From: an uncultured Methylococcaceae bacterium
GTDB lineage: Bacteria > Pseudomonadota > Gammaproteobacteria > Methylococcales > Methylococcaceae
Assembly (NCBI GenBank): GCA_903930145.1
Contig: CAIYXP010000191.1
Coordinates: 1 to 64,000, forward strand
Direction of reading: 5' to 3'
Length of the DNA stretch: 64,000 bases
Both the position numbers and the translations under genes were made by a program. Shown one piece after another: positions 52,772-61,510 of this stretch. Below the pieces are notes generated by a model. That model searched no databases, was not told where the DNA came from, and saw nothing but the letters and a program-made list of their open reading frames with translations. Position 1 is the first letter of the stretch; the number at the start of each line of letters is the position of its first letter.

Positions 52772-52825
52772 GCAAAATGCAAATGGTGTTTGCATTTTGC
52801 GCTGGGAAAAGCTTGCAAATTGCAA
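52772..52825. promoter_or_regulatory. Candidate enhancer dyads for the sigma-54 promoter
   Basis: A perfect 12-bp inverted repeat, GCAAAATGCAAA (52772-52783) / TTTGCATTTTGC (52789-52800), is followed by TTGCAAATTGCAA (52813-52825) with the same TGCAAA core. They lie 65-120 bp upstream of the -24/-12 promoter, the usual distance for binding of a sigma-54 activator. Confidence 0.55.
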
Positions 52826-52889
52826 TTCGGGACAATCAAAATGTTTAAAAATTTTTTCTATGTATATGAATAATATTAATATTTTAATA

Positions 52890-52905
52890 TGGCACAAAAA
52901 ATGCA
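52890..52905 (+). promoter_or_regulatory. Sigma-54 (-24/-12) promoter of the PEP-CTERM gene
   Basis: TGGCAC-AAAAAA-TGCA has the invariant GG-N10-GC spacing and a perfect TGGCAC -24 element. It lies 65 nt before ATG 52971. Sigma-54 control of PEP-CTERM genes by the PrsK/PrsR two-component system is known in other exosortase bacteria. Confidence 0.7.
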
Positions 52906-52970
52906 AAATCTGTGTTATCAAAAATATGCATCCTAATTTTTAGCCTGTTGCCCGACTAAGGGGAAAATGA

Positions 52971-53345
52971 ATGAAAATGAGCAAAATCATCCAAGCAGTT
53001 GTTTTTTTTGCCGTGTCTGCCGTATCGCTTGCGCCGGCGACCGCCACCGCTGCTATCACACAGCCAATCAAGGTAAGCGAAATGTCAAAGATGACAGATG
53101 CGGTGGACGGCCAAGCGTCGTTTGCACTCGTCGCCGACAACGGTGGGTTGCAGACGGTTCATACTGAATATGACCACTTAAAAGATAGAGTGCCGGGCAA
53201 TCCTAGGGTTAGTGTCCACTACTCGGACGAGACTGTCCCGGAACCTGACGAATACGCGATGATGCTGGTCGGTGCCGGCCTGGTGGGTTTCCAAGTCAAC
53301 CGCAAGCAGAAGCAGTTGTCCAAGACTCTGTGGAAGCGTGGCTAG
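52971..53345 (+). CDS. PEP-CTERM sorting-domain protein
   Basis: A 124-aa exported protein: signal peptide (IIQAVVFFAVSAVSLAPATA), a short mature part of about 65 residues without recognisable domain, and the sorting tail VPEPDEYAMMLVGAGLVGF followed by NRKQKQ. The tail differs from that of the protein at 3-374 by only a few residues. Very small PEP-CTERM proteins are common matrix or floc components. It has its own sigma-54 promoter and upstream dyads, and is convergent with tamB. The exosortase at 6827 is the likely processing enzyme. Confidence 0.88.
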   Translation: MKMSKIIQAVVFFAVSAVSLAPATATAAITQPIKVSEMSKMTDAVDGQASFALVADNGGLQTVHTEYDHLKDRVPGNPRVSVHYSDETVPEPDEYAMMLVGAGLVGFQVNRKQKQLSKTLWKRG

Positions 53346-53367
53346 AAGTGGCCAAGATCAGCGATTC

Positions 53368-56300
53368 TCAGTATTCATGCTGGTAAATCACCCCGATACT
53401 GTTCGTGCTGGATGTACCGGAAGCGCTGGCAGGGGCGCCGGTGCCGGCGGTGCCTTCCACTTTCAACCCCTTCAGTACGTCGATCTGCACGGTGGCCTGA
53501 GTGCCGGTCCCGGTGACGCCCTGCTTGGCTCCGACATAAACCCCCGGCGCGACATAGCGTCCGGCTTCCAGTGAGTGGTTGGCTCCGCCAATCGACAGCC
53601 GGTCCAAGCCCAGCCCTTTGCGCACGGTTTCCAGTGGATCGCCGATGCCGGAGGTGACTCCGGTCAGGGAGGCCACGGCGGAGGCAATCTGAACCATCTC
53701 CAGCGGGCTGAGGCTGGTTGAGCTACGCCCGAACAACAGCCTTGCCAACACTTCGTCCTGCGGGAGTTCGGGCACACTGCTCAGCTTGATTTTGGGGTTG
53801 CTGACGTTGCCGCTGATGGTCAGTATCGCGGTGATGTTGCCGCTGGTGGTGTCGGCAACGAAATTCAGCGAAGGGTCCGCTAGGCTGCCACCGTCAAAGC
53901 CCACCTCGCCCTTGCTAAACGTCAGGCGTTGCCCTGCCAAGGTGTATTCCCCCCGCCGCAACGAGAAACCGCCGTCGGGTTGTGGATTCCGCAATGTGCC
54001 GCGCACATGGATTTTGCCGCCGAGTTCGGCATCCAGCCCCCGTCCGCGCACGAAAATCTCACGCGGGGCATCCATGGTCAAATCCAACGCAATATCAGGG
54101 CCTGGCGTGGGCGGCGGCGGTGGCGGCGCACCGGGCCGGATCACGTTTAAAACGGCAATCTTGGCGGGCATGCGCTCGGGGATGCGGATGTCGGCGCGGT
54201 TGATGTGGATCAAGCCGGCGAGGGCGAGTTGCCCCTTGGCATAACCCTTGACAGTCAGATCGGTATTCAAGTTGACCGTCATCCGGTCATCCGCCAGTGG
54301 GCGGGCTTTGCGGGCGGTCAGTGTCAAATTGACGGGCATGCCCTCCTCCAGCAGATTCACCGAGCCAGTGGCGGACACGGTTCCGGGGTCGGCGCGGCCT
54401 TCAAACTTGCTGAGATGGATTGCCTTGCCGTCGGTTTGCACCAGTGCGGTGATATGGGTGAGGTGGGCGCCAATGCTGAAGTCCTGCACTTCGCCGCCGG
54501 TCAGCTGAATGCTGCCTACCGGGCGAGGCTCGGACGCGGTGCCAGTGAGGTCGGCGTTGATGGCAATCTGGCCGCGTAGGCGACGGCCTTGCGCAGTCAG
54601 CAGCGGGTCTAGCAGTTTCAAGTCCACGCTGCCGTTGGCATGGAGGTTGAATAGGCCGGAATGGACGAGGGGCACTTCGCCGGCGATGCTTAGGTTGGCG
54701 TTGTTGCCTGCCGACAGGTGGGAGGTGAGTTGGGCGGAGGTGCCGGCCAATTGGGCGGATGCGGTCAGTTTGGCCGGCGGCAGGGCGCGGCCGGTGCCGG
54801 TCTTCAATTGTAGCTCGGTGGCTTCGACGCTGACGGTCCCGGTCGGGCGCGTGGGCGTGCCCGTTAGCCTGGCCTCCGCACGCAATGTCCCTGCGGCATT
54901 CAGATCGGGGACAAAGAGCTTGGCCATGTCGGCGGTGACATCACGCAAATCGGCGGTCAGGTTGAGTGTGGGGCTGACCCGGCCTGCCACATCCAGCTCG
55001 GCTTGCCGCAGGCCGAGCCGCAACCGGTCCACGGCAAGTCCGTCGCCAAAGGCGATGCGCACGGGTGCCAGCAAACGCAGGTTTTCGCTTTTCCAAGCCG
55101 CTTCCAGTTCGAACAGGGTCGCTTGCTTGGCTTTGGCGTCAAGCCTGGCGGTGCTGCGCAAGTGGACTTCGGACCCCGCCATCGGCTGGATGGCGGCGGA
55201 CATCTGCAATTGTAATCCTTCCAAGGGTCCGGTCAGTCCCATGTTTGCCGAGCCTGACACATTACCGGAGGATATCCCATCCAGTTTGATTTCCCCGTCC
55301 AAGACGGGTTGCCGGACAGGGTCGGTGACGGTGAGGGCGAGGATGGAGCGTTCAGCCGTGGCGGTTCCGGTCAAGCCAGCCCGTTGTGCGTCGAGTTGTA
55401 GCCTTGCCCAGGGCCGGTTGCCCTGCATGGACGTTTCCAGCGTTGCATTGACGCTCCCGGTCAGTGGCTGGTCCAGGAAGGGCCGCAGGTCTTCCAAGTG
55501 CGCCATGGCAAGCTCAAGCTTGCCGAGCGGGAAGTCGGCGCCTTTCGGCAGCGTAAGATTTCCCCTAACCTGCGCACTTTTCCAAGCGGCGCTGTCGATC
55601 ACCACCTGCAAACTACCGTCCGGCGGTGCTTTGGCGCTCAGGGCAAGGTCAATCGGCGCACCGCCCAAGGCACCGCGCACGGTGAACTGGCCCGAGGGTG
55701 CGCCGGGTAAGCCTTCCAAGTTTAGCTTGACGGCGATTGGCCCGCGCGGAAGTGACTGGGTTGCCAGATCGCCATTCAAATCGGCGGTGACGGCGAACTT
55801 GTCCAGGGGGCCGGCAAGCTGGCCTTGTGCCGCGAGTTGGCCGGACCCACCGGGCAGGACGGCGGCGAGGTCTTTAAGTGAGAATTTCCAGTTGAAGTTT
55901 GCGGTTTGTCCGGCGAGTTTGCCGTCTGCCGAGACTGCCAGCGCCTTGCCATCCAGTGAAAGCCGGGAGAGGATGATGTCATTGCCGCGCAGGGTGGCGG
56001 ACATGTCGATTTTTGCGGCGTTGCCCACCAGATTGGGCAGCGGGGGCAGCCCGCCAGTCACGCCCAATGTTCCGTCCGCGTCCAGCTTAATGGCATCGCC
56101 TTGGCTTGCCACATGCAGGGTCAAGCTGGTTTTGCCTTGCAGGTCCAAGCCGCCCAAGGCCGCCAATGGCTTCAGGTCCGGCAAGTCCAAGGCCATGTCG
56201 GCCCGCAAGTCGCCGCCGCCGGTGAGGGCTTTGCCTTCGGCGGCGATAAGGGGGTGTTTCAGCGTGAATAGGACGGGCCTTTGCGGTGCGTCTAGGCGGA

Positions 56301-57360
56301 TGTTGGCTTGCAATGCCAGTGGGGCGGACTCTAGCAAGCCCGGATGCGGGCCGGGCAGCCTTAACCCCTTGAGTTCGCCGCGCACTTGCACTTCCCCCGC
56401 ATTGCCTTGCACATTCATACTGATGGCGCGAACGCTGGCACCGACGGCATTCAAGTTGTCGATGAGCAACTTGCCGTCGGCGTTGGGCTTGCTGAAGGTT
56501 CCTCGCACCTTCGTATCCAGCGCGATAGCCTGCCAGGACAAGTCGGGCCGCAGTTGCATGGCGGGTGCTTTGGCGCTGACGGTGATGTCGGCGGCATCCT
56601 GTTCCCAGTCCACTACGCCGTTGAGTGTGGCTTGCAACGGGCCTAGCGCCAGACTCAGCCGGGTTTGTAGCGCGGACAACGGGCCGTCCACGTCGGCTTC
56701 GGCGGAGAGCGCATCCATGCCTTGGAAGTTGGCGTAGGAGGAGATCAAGCCGTGTGCCGGTTCCTGTATGCTGAGATGGGCCAGTAGCTTGGCATCTTCG
56801 AACTTACCCTGCAAGGCATAGGAACCCTCCCCGTCCAGCCGCTTGATCGACAAGTCGGTCCCGCCTTGCTCCAACGAGCTCAGGTTGGCCTTGCCGTCAA
56901 TGGCAAGGCTGGCCGCCTTGCCAGCCACCGGTTCTGCCAAGTCCAGCCGCCCTATCCGCAAATGGCGCAGATTCACCCCGACCGGCAGCGAGGAGGATTT
57001 TTCTTCCGATGAGGAAGGGGGTAGGCGGTCCAGGGCGATGTGTTCCGCTTCCAGATTGCCAATGTCTGCCTGACCCGCCAATAGCCGCAGGGGCGACCAG
57101 TCCAGCGCCAACTGGTCGATTGCCAACCACACGCCCTCCCCGTCGCGCAGTTCGAGGCGGCGCAGGCGCAAGCCATCGGGGAAATGCCCCGACAGTCCGC
57201 TTAGGGTGGTTTCCCCGGCGGTCAGGGTGGCGACCGTCCGTTCGATCCATTCGCGTCCGGGTTGGGTGTTGGCGGCGAACAGGGCCAGTGCAACCGCCAG
57301 CAGCGGTGCGAAGATGAGTGTGGCCAGGGTCCACATGATCCAGCGGAGGGCGCGGCGCAT
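53368..57360 (-). CDS. tamB: Translocation and assembly module subunit TamB
   Basis: A 1330-aa inner-membrane-anchored, periplasm-spanning protein that works with TamA in outer-membrane biogenesis (protein insertion or phospholipid transport). One N-terminal membrane helix (LRWIMWTLATLIFAPLLAVA) is followed by a long, repetitive beta-rich AsmA/bridge-like region and the C-terminal TamB/DUF490 domain (about 980-1330: YTLAGQRLTFSKGEVGFDGG, LARLLFGRSSTSLSPLEMVQ). A Pro-rich loop PPPPPTPGPD lies near 1080. Its ATG overlaps the tamA stop (TGATG), so the two are translationally coupled. Length is normal for the family. Confidence 0.93.
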   Translation of the reverse strand: MRRALRWIMWTLATLIFAPLLAVALALFAANTQPGREWIERTVATLTAGETTLSGLSGHFPDGLRLRRLELRDGEGVWLAIDQLALDWSPLRLLAGQADIGNLEAEHIALDRLPPSSSEEKSSSLPVGVNLRHLRIGRLDLAEPVAGKAASLAIDGKANLSSLEQGGTDLSIKRLDGEGSYALQGKFEDAKLLAHLSIQEPAHGLISSYANFQGMDALSAEADVDGPLSALQTRLSLALGPLQATLNGVVDWEQDAADITVSAKAPAMQLRPDLSWQAIALDTKVRGTFSKPNADGKLLIDNLNAVGASVRAISMNVQGNAGEVQVRGELKGLRLPGPHPGLLESAPLALQANIRLDAPQRPVLFTLKHPLIAAEGKALTGGGDLRADMALDLPDLKPLAALGGLDLQGKTSLTLHVASQGDAIKLDADGTLGVTGGLPPLPNLVGNAAKIDMSATLRGNDIILSRLSLDGKALAVSADGKLAGQTANFNWKFSLKDLAAVLPGGSGQLAAQGQLAGPLDKFAVTADLNGDLATQSLPRGPIAVKLNLEGLPGAPSGQFTVRGALGGAPIDLALSAKAPPDGSLQVVIDSAAWKSAQVRGNLTLPKGADFPLGKLELAMAHLEDLRPFLDQPLTGSVNATLETSMQGNRPWARLQLDAQRAGLTGTATAERSILALTVTDPVRQPVLDGEIKLDGISSGNVSGSANMGLTGPLEGLQLQMSAAIQPMAGSEVHLRSTARLDAKAKQATLFELEAAWKSENLRLLAPVRIAFGDGLAVDRLRLGLRQAELDVAGRVSPTLNLTADLRDVTADMAKLFVPDLNAAGTLRAEARLTGTPTRPTGTVSVEATELQLKTGTGRALPPAKLTASAQLAGTSAQLTSHLSAGNNANLSIAGEVPLVHSGLFNLHANGSVDLKLLDPLLTAQGRRLRGQIAINADLTGTASEPRPVGSIQLTGGEVQDFSIGAHLTHITALVQTDGKAIHLSKFEGRADPGTVSATGSVNLLEEGMPVNLTLTARKARPLADDRMTVNLNTDLTVKGYAKGQLALAGLIHINRADIRIPERMPAKIAVLNVIRPGAPPPPPPTPGPDIALDLTMDAPREIFVRGRGLDAELGGKIHVRGTLRNPQPDGGFSLRRGEYTLAGQRLTFSKGEVGFDGGSLADPSLNFVADTTSGNITAILTISGNVSNPKIKLSSVPELPQDEVLARLLFGRSSTSLSPLEMVQIASAVASLTGVTSGIGDPLETVRKGLGLDRLSIGGANHSLEAGRYVAPGVYVGAKQGVTGTGTQATVQIDVLKGLKVEGTAGTGAPASASGTSSTNSIGVIYQHEY

Positions 57361-59273
57361 CAGAACGCCTGCCCTAGGCCGATGTAGACCTCAAACGAAC
57401 CGCTGTTGGTTTGTTTGATGACGGGCAAGGCCACGTCCAGCCGGATGGGCCCGAATGAAGTATAGTAGCGCGCACCCACGCCCACGCCCATGCGCCAGAT
57501 GCCGGTGAAAGGCAAGCCGTCGGTGTTGACTTGGCCCGCATCGGCAAACACGGCAGCGCCGTAGTCTTCCAAGATGCGTTGGCGGAATTCCACCGTGCCC
57601 GCCGCCATGGCCGTCCCACCCAGCGGTTTGCCGTTCCAAGACTGCGGCCCGATGGATTGGAATTTGTAGCCGCGCACCGTGGTGCTGCCGCCGGCATAGA
57701 AGCGCTTGTCCGGCGGTAGGTCAAACTGGCCTGCCCCCTGTATATCGCCGATAGTCCCGCGCAGCGCCAACACGCTGCGGCCGGGTTCGAGCAAGTCCAA
57801 ATAGGTTGAACCGGATATCTGCATGACGAGAAAGGTGCTAGGGTTAGGGGCGTTGACGAGTGCGGATGACGAGCTGGCCAAAGGCAGGATGGGGGTGATG
57901 GATGCGGCTGCGCGGATTCCCTCGGTGGGGTCGAGCAAATTATTGGTGCTATCGTATTTCAACACCACCGGCAGGCTTAACAGGGTGTATCGGTTGGTTT
58001 GGGTTTGTCCGTAGACGGTGGAGGCTTGAGTGATTTCCGATTGCTCCCCGGCCAGGCCGACGCTGCCGCTCCAATCATTCGCGAACTTCCGGCTCAGCGC
58101 CACATCGCCCATAATGGCCTTCTGGTCATAAGAGATCAAGCTTTGTTTGATGCCGCCCAGATTGATGTTCAGGGACTGGTTGCGCTCAAGGAAGTCGGGT
58201 TTGACGAAGCCGACGGTGCCCTTGTAGCCGATGCCGGTCGTGCTGTTGCCGCCGAGTTGCGTCACCCCCGTCGTCAGGTTTACTTGCTCCGCGTTGCCGA
58301 ACACGTTGCGGTGCTGCCAAGTGCTGGAGAGGCTGCCGCCCAAGTCGGTGGAATACGCCGCGCCAATGTTGACCGCCCGTTTGGGGCGCTCGGTGAACTC
58401 GAATGCCATCGGCAGGCGCCCTTGGCCGTCCAACTGGTCTGCGGTGCGGACGCGGACGGATGAGAAAACGCCGAGCGAGGCCAAATCCTGGCGGGCCTTT
58501 TCGATGGCCTCGGGGTTGAACTGGTCCCCGTAGAAAATGAGCAGGCGGTTGCGCACATAGCTTTCGTTGACTTGCGCCAGCCCGTGCAGCGAAATTTCGC
58601 CTAGCGTCACTACGGGCCCGGTTTCCACTTGGAAGCTGACATCAAGCGCTTCGGCGTCCGGCACTAGCACGGCAACCGGCTCATTGACTTTCGCCAATGC
58701 GAAGCCGCTGTCCCGCAGAGTGCCAAGCAGCCTCTCGCGAGCCGCCAGCACATCAGCCGCCACCGCTGGCGCGCCGGGATTCAGGCTTAGCTTGGATTTG
58801 AGCGGGTCGGGCAAGTCGCCTTTGACCTCGACATTGCGCAAGTGGAACAATGGCCCGGGTTCAACCGCAACCGCCACCTGCACGGGCGGGCTGGCCGGTG
58901 CGCGGGCAAGGAAGTCGTACAGGCCCGGATCGTCCAATGCCCGTCCGGCGATTCGCACCTGTACTTTGCCCTTGTAAAATCCGAAGCTGTCCAAGGCGAT
59001 GGCGAAGCGTTCCAAGTCCCTTTGCGCCCGTGCCACCAGTGCGAACGGACCCACAGGCGCACTTTGGCTCAGACTGACGAGCGTGGAGGAGTCCTTCAAG
59101 GCTTGATCCAATGCGGCGTTGCCGGTTTCGGTGAAGGTGACAGTGTAAGTTTGCGGGTCGGCTGCGCGGCAAACCGTCACGGTCATGGCAAGCGCGGCGA
59201 ACAGGGCAAGCGGCAAACGGCCTAGGGTGTGTTTGCGGAAAAAACGGTAGGCGACCGGGCTAATCCACTTCAC
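57360..59273 (-). CDS. tamA: Translocation and assembly module subunit TamA (Omp85 family)
   Basis: A 637-aa outer-membrane protein. After a signal peptide (ALFAALAMTVTVCRA) come three POTRA-like periplasmic domains (about 25-310) and a C-terminal 16-strand beta-barrel, with the Omp85 lid-lock-like RFYAGGSTTVRGYKFQSIGP and the closing GPIRLDVALPVIKQ ... YIGLGQAF. It pairs with TamB encoded immediately downstream. Its start overlaps the preceding small gene by 14 nt. Sequence does not suggest a BamA role because of the tamB partner and POTRA number. Confidence 0.92.
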   Translation of the reverse strand: MKWISPVAYRFFRKHTLGRLPLALFAALAMTVTVCRAADPQTYTVTFTETGNAALDQALKDSSTLVSLSQSAPVGPFALVARAQRDLERFAIALDSFGFYKGKVQVRIAGRALDDPGLYDFLARAPASPPVQVAVAVEPGPLFHLRNVEVKGDLPDPLKSKLSLNPGAPAVAADVLAARERLLGTLRDSGFALAKVNEPVAVLVPDAEALDVSFQVETGPVVTLGEISLHGLAQVNESYVRNRLLIFYGDQFNPEAIEKARQDLASLGVFSSVRVRTADQLDGQGRLPMAFEFTERPKRAVNIGAAYSTDLGGSLSSTWQHRNVFGNAEQVNLTTGVTQLGGNSTTGIGYKGTVGFVKPDFLERNQSLNINLGGIKQSLISYDQKAIMGDVALSRKFANDWSGSVGLAGEQSEITQASTVYGQTQTNRYTLLSLPVVLKYDSTNNLLDPTEGIRAAASITPILPLASSSSALVNAPNPSTFLVMQISGSTYLDLLEPGRSVLALRGTIGDIQGAGQFDLPPDKRFYAGGSTTVRGYKFQSIGPQSWNGKPLGGTAMAAGTVEFRQRILEDYGAAVFADAGQVNTDGLPFTGIWRMGVGVGARYYTSFGPIRLDVALPVIKQTNSGSFEVYIGLGQAF

Positions 59274-59751
59274 AGTCTTTCAACAGCCGGTCAATATCCT
59301 TGCCATTATAGTCACCCGTTATTTTTACATGGGTATAACATTTGCCGCCACTTTCGTGAGGGACGGATAGGAATTCGGCGCGACCCCTGCGGGCTAATGC
59401 GATTAACGTATAAGCCTCTTCACTGCCATTTTGAATATTGTTTTTGGTAAAGCACCTTTGCAGGTTGGCTGCGGTTTTCAACTCGCAGACGAGAATCTGC
59501 TCGTTGGGCCCGGTGGATTCGGGTTTCAAGCCCATCAGGGCATCTGGGTTCGCGGTTTGCGGGCTTTGTTGCGCCGAGCCGGGGGCATCCTCCGTCGCCT
59601 CGCTCGGTGGTGGATCGGTAGTCTTGGGCATCGTAGCCGGCTGCATCGCATGAAATTCGACCTGCCTTTGCCCTTCGCGTTGGTTTTTGACATAAACCGC
59701 AGTGCCGATGAACGCCATGAGAACCGCAGTCACTATAATAATTAATCTCAT
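59260..59751 (-). CDS. Membrane-anchored hypothetical protein upstream of tamA
   Basis: A 163-aa protein with one N-terminal hydrophobic segment (LIIIVTAVLMAFIGTAVYV), a Pro/Thr/Ser-rich linker (PKTTDPPPSEATEDAPGSA) and a small C-terminal domain with three Cys (ILVCELKTAANLQRCF, GKCYTHVKITGDYNG). It is probably anchored in the inner membrane with a periplasmic C-terminus. It overlaps the tamA start by 14 nt, so it is likely co-transcribed, but the family is unknown to me. Confidence 0.6.
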   Translation of the reverse strand: MRLIIIVTAVLMAFIGTAVYVKNQREGQRQVEFHAMQPATMPKTTDPPPSEATEDAPGSAQQSPQTANPDALMGLKPESTGPNEQILVCELKTAANLQRCFTKNNIQNGSEEAYTLIALARRGRAEFLSVPHESGGKCYTHVKITGDYNGKDIDRLLKDCEVD

Positions 59752-59938
59752 AACACCGTCTTTTTGGAATTATCATGGGCCGATTTGCATGGCATGTGGC
59801 TTGCCTGCCGACGGCCTGAATTGCGGATGTGAAAGCCTGTCGCCCCCACCGGTTCGACCGGATGGCATCGCCCCTTCCATTTTATCAATAGTAGGGTTTG
59901 CTGTGTGACACATTCATAATGTGAAATGGGAGGCCGGG

Positions 59939-60616
59939 TTATCGGGATAATCGCTGCCCCATGAAATGCGCAACCAGCCCGGACACCAAGATGGCCATGT
60001 AAAACTGGCCGGTGATTATCTCCATGTAGACGATCATTTTGACCACCGGATTGACCGGCGTGATGTCTCCGTAACCGGCGGTGGTCAATGTCACAAAACT
60101 GAAATATAAAAAATCGTCAAGATAGACGCCTTTGCCTTGCGTCGGCAACCCTTGGAACAGGCCGGTAGGCCAAAGGGCCGACAACCCATGGTAAACCAGC
60201 GCCCAGATCAAGCCCAGTAGGAGGTACACGCAAACCGCGCCAGTGAGGCTGTTGGCATCGGTTTCGCGCCAACTGAACACATGCCGCCCGGCGATGAAGC
60301 AGCTCAACATGGAAAACCCCATGACTAGGAGGATGGCGCACAGCTCGATAATATGGGAGGGAAAGAGCAATTCTGCTATTGAAATCGCTATGTTCAGCCC
60401 CGCAAGCCCAAGCCCGACACGGAAGATCAATCTTTCCCGGTAAAGGCTCCACACGCTAATCACGATGAACAGGCTGAAGCCCACCAACAACAGTGCGCGC
60501 AACAGGTCGACTTCCAATTGTTCCCCTGAAAACTGGTGCAACAGCGGGAGTAGTGCAAACAGAAATAGCAGGCCAACCAAAAGGAAAACGAAATTATTTT
60601 TTGGGTGTTTTCTCAT
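59939..60616 (-). CDS. Potassium channel family protein (two-pore-helix Ion_trans_2 type)
   Basis: A 225-aa membrane protein with about five helices before a pore loop and one after it. The selectivity filter reads TTAGYGDITP, with Ala in place of the usual Val. The channel domain (about 150-220) is of the Ion_trans_2 type; there is no visible cytoplasmic RCK domain. Probably forms a tetrameric K+ channel in the inner membrane. It is a single gene, 187 bp downstream of the tamA unit in the same direction. Confidence 0.82.
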   Translation of the reverse strand: MRKHPKNNFVFLLVGLLFLFALLPLLHQFSGEQLEVDLLRALLLVGFSLFIVISVWSLYRERLIFRVGLGLAGLNIAISIAELLFPSHIIELCAILLVMGFSMLSCFIAGRHVFSWRETDANSLTGAVCVYLLLGLIWALVYHGLSALWPTGLFQGLPTQGKGVYLDDFLYFSFVTLTTAGYGDITPVNPVVKMIVYMEIITGQFYMAILVSGLVAHFMGQRLSR

Positions 60617-61019
60617 GGCAAATACCGGTGTTATTTACATGTATTATGTGAATGGATATTTTACAATTCCAAAGGCAAATAGTTGGCATTTAATTGGCGA
60701 GGTCCGCGAAGTTGCCTACCCAGTGCGGAAAGGCGCTCCGTAAACCCCTGTTTTTCTACAGCACATATCAATGGGGTGACCCTTGCAGGCTGTGCTTATG
60801 GCTGCCCTGCACTGGATTGCTTAAGGCGTTGCCAGTGTTTGCCGTGCCGGGGTAAATTCCGCCCCGCTTGATCGGTTTTGCCAGCCGGGTGATACTATGG
60901 GGCAGAAAGTCTCGCCCATGCTGTCGCCATTTTAGGTCTATGCGTGTCGGACTGCCCAATCGGTCAAGGATGGCAATGCCCCTCAATCTTAACTTATACG
61001 AGACAGGCTAGGAACCATC
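60617..61019. other. Intergenic region between channel and small protein genes
   Basis: About 400 bp with no supported gene. It should contain promoters for the minus-strand channel gene and the plus-strand small gene, but no clear elements were found. Confidence 0.4.
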
Positions 61020-61325
61020 ATGATTACCCAAGTAGAGCGCATTTTCGGTTATGAGTATAAGCAAGAATGGTTTTTCAGAGTTCGCAAAGGCGAATGCGAT
61101 GATGACAGTTTCAACAGACGGTATCCTTCGCTGGAAGAAGCCGCGCGGGATCTGATCAATTACAACATCAAGGGACCGTATCCGACACGGGAGGATGCCG
61201 CGTGGGAGCTGATCAATTTCATCAAGGGAAAAATAGGATTGGCAAGTGAAAACCACAGCGAAAACAACAGGGGCAACGGTATGGAGGAAATCGAGATTGA
61301 GGCGCCCCATTGCATGCATGCGTGA
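61020..61325 (+). CDS. Small hypothetical protein
   Basis: A 101-aa soluble, acidic protein (TQVERIFGYEYKQEWFFRVR, SLEEAARDLINYNIKGPYPT, REDAAWELINFIKGKIG). It carries two similar short helices, EEAARDLINY and EDAAWELINF, an internal repeat. A ribosome-binding site AGGA lies 8 nt before ATG 61020, which supports translation. No family is recognised and the neighbours give no clue. Confidence 0.5.
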   Translation: MITQVERIFGYEYKQEWFFRVRKGECDDDSFNRRYPSLEEAARDLINYNIKGPYPTREDAAWELINFIKGKIGLASENHSENNRGNGMEEIEIEAPHCMHA

Positions 61326-61510
61326 GTGATAGCGTGAAGTTGCCCGGCATGTCGGAATGGCTTTGCCGAGGGGCGCTGCCCATGGCAAAACCCATTGCGA
61401 GAGGCAAAACCCTTAAGCGGTTTGCCGCACCGCTGCCGGAATTTGTCGCCATGTCCGTGCTTAGTCAAGCAAAATCCAACAAAATCAATATTTAGCTAAA
61501 ATATTCACTC

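Larger units (their letters stand above)
52567..52970. other. Regulatory region upstream of the second PEP-CTERM gene
   Basis: About 400 bp without a gene, rich in dyads: a 10-bp inverted repeat at 52600-52630 that is probably the hemerythrin gene terminator, a 12-bp palindrome at 52772-52800, TTGCAAATTGCAA at 52813-52825, and a sigma-54 promoter at 52890-52905. Confidence 0.65.

Noticed and set aside
54509-56737. 742-aa open frame on the plus strand
   Set aside because: It lies entirely antisense to tamB, is Ser/Ala/Arg/Pro-rich and has no domain; it is a shadow of the GC-rich coding strand.
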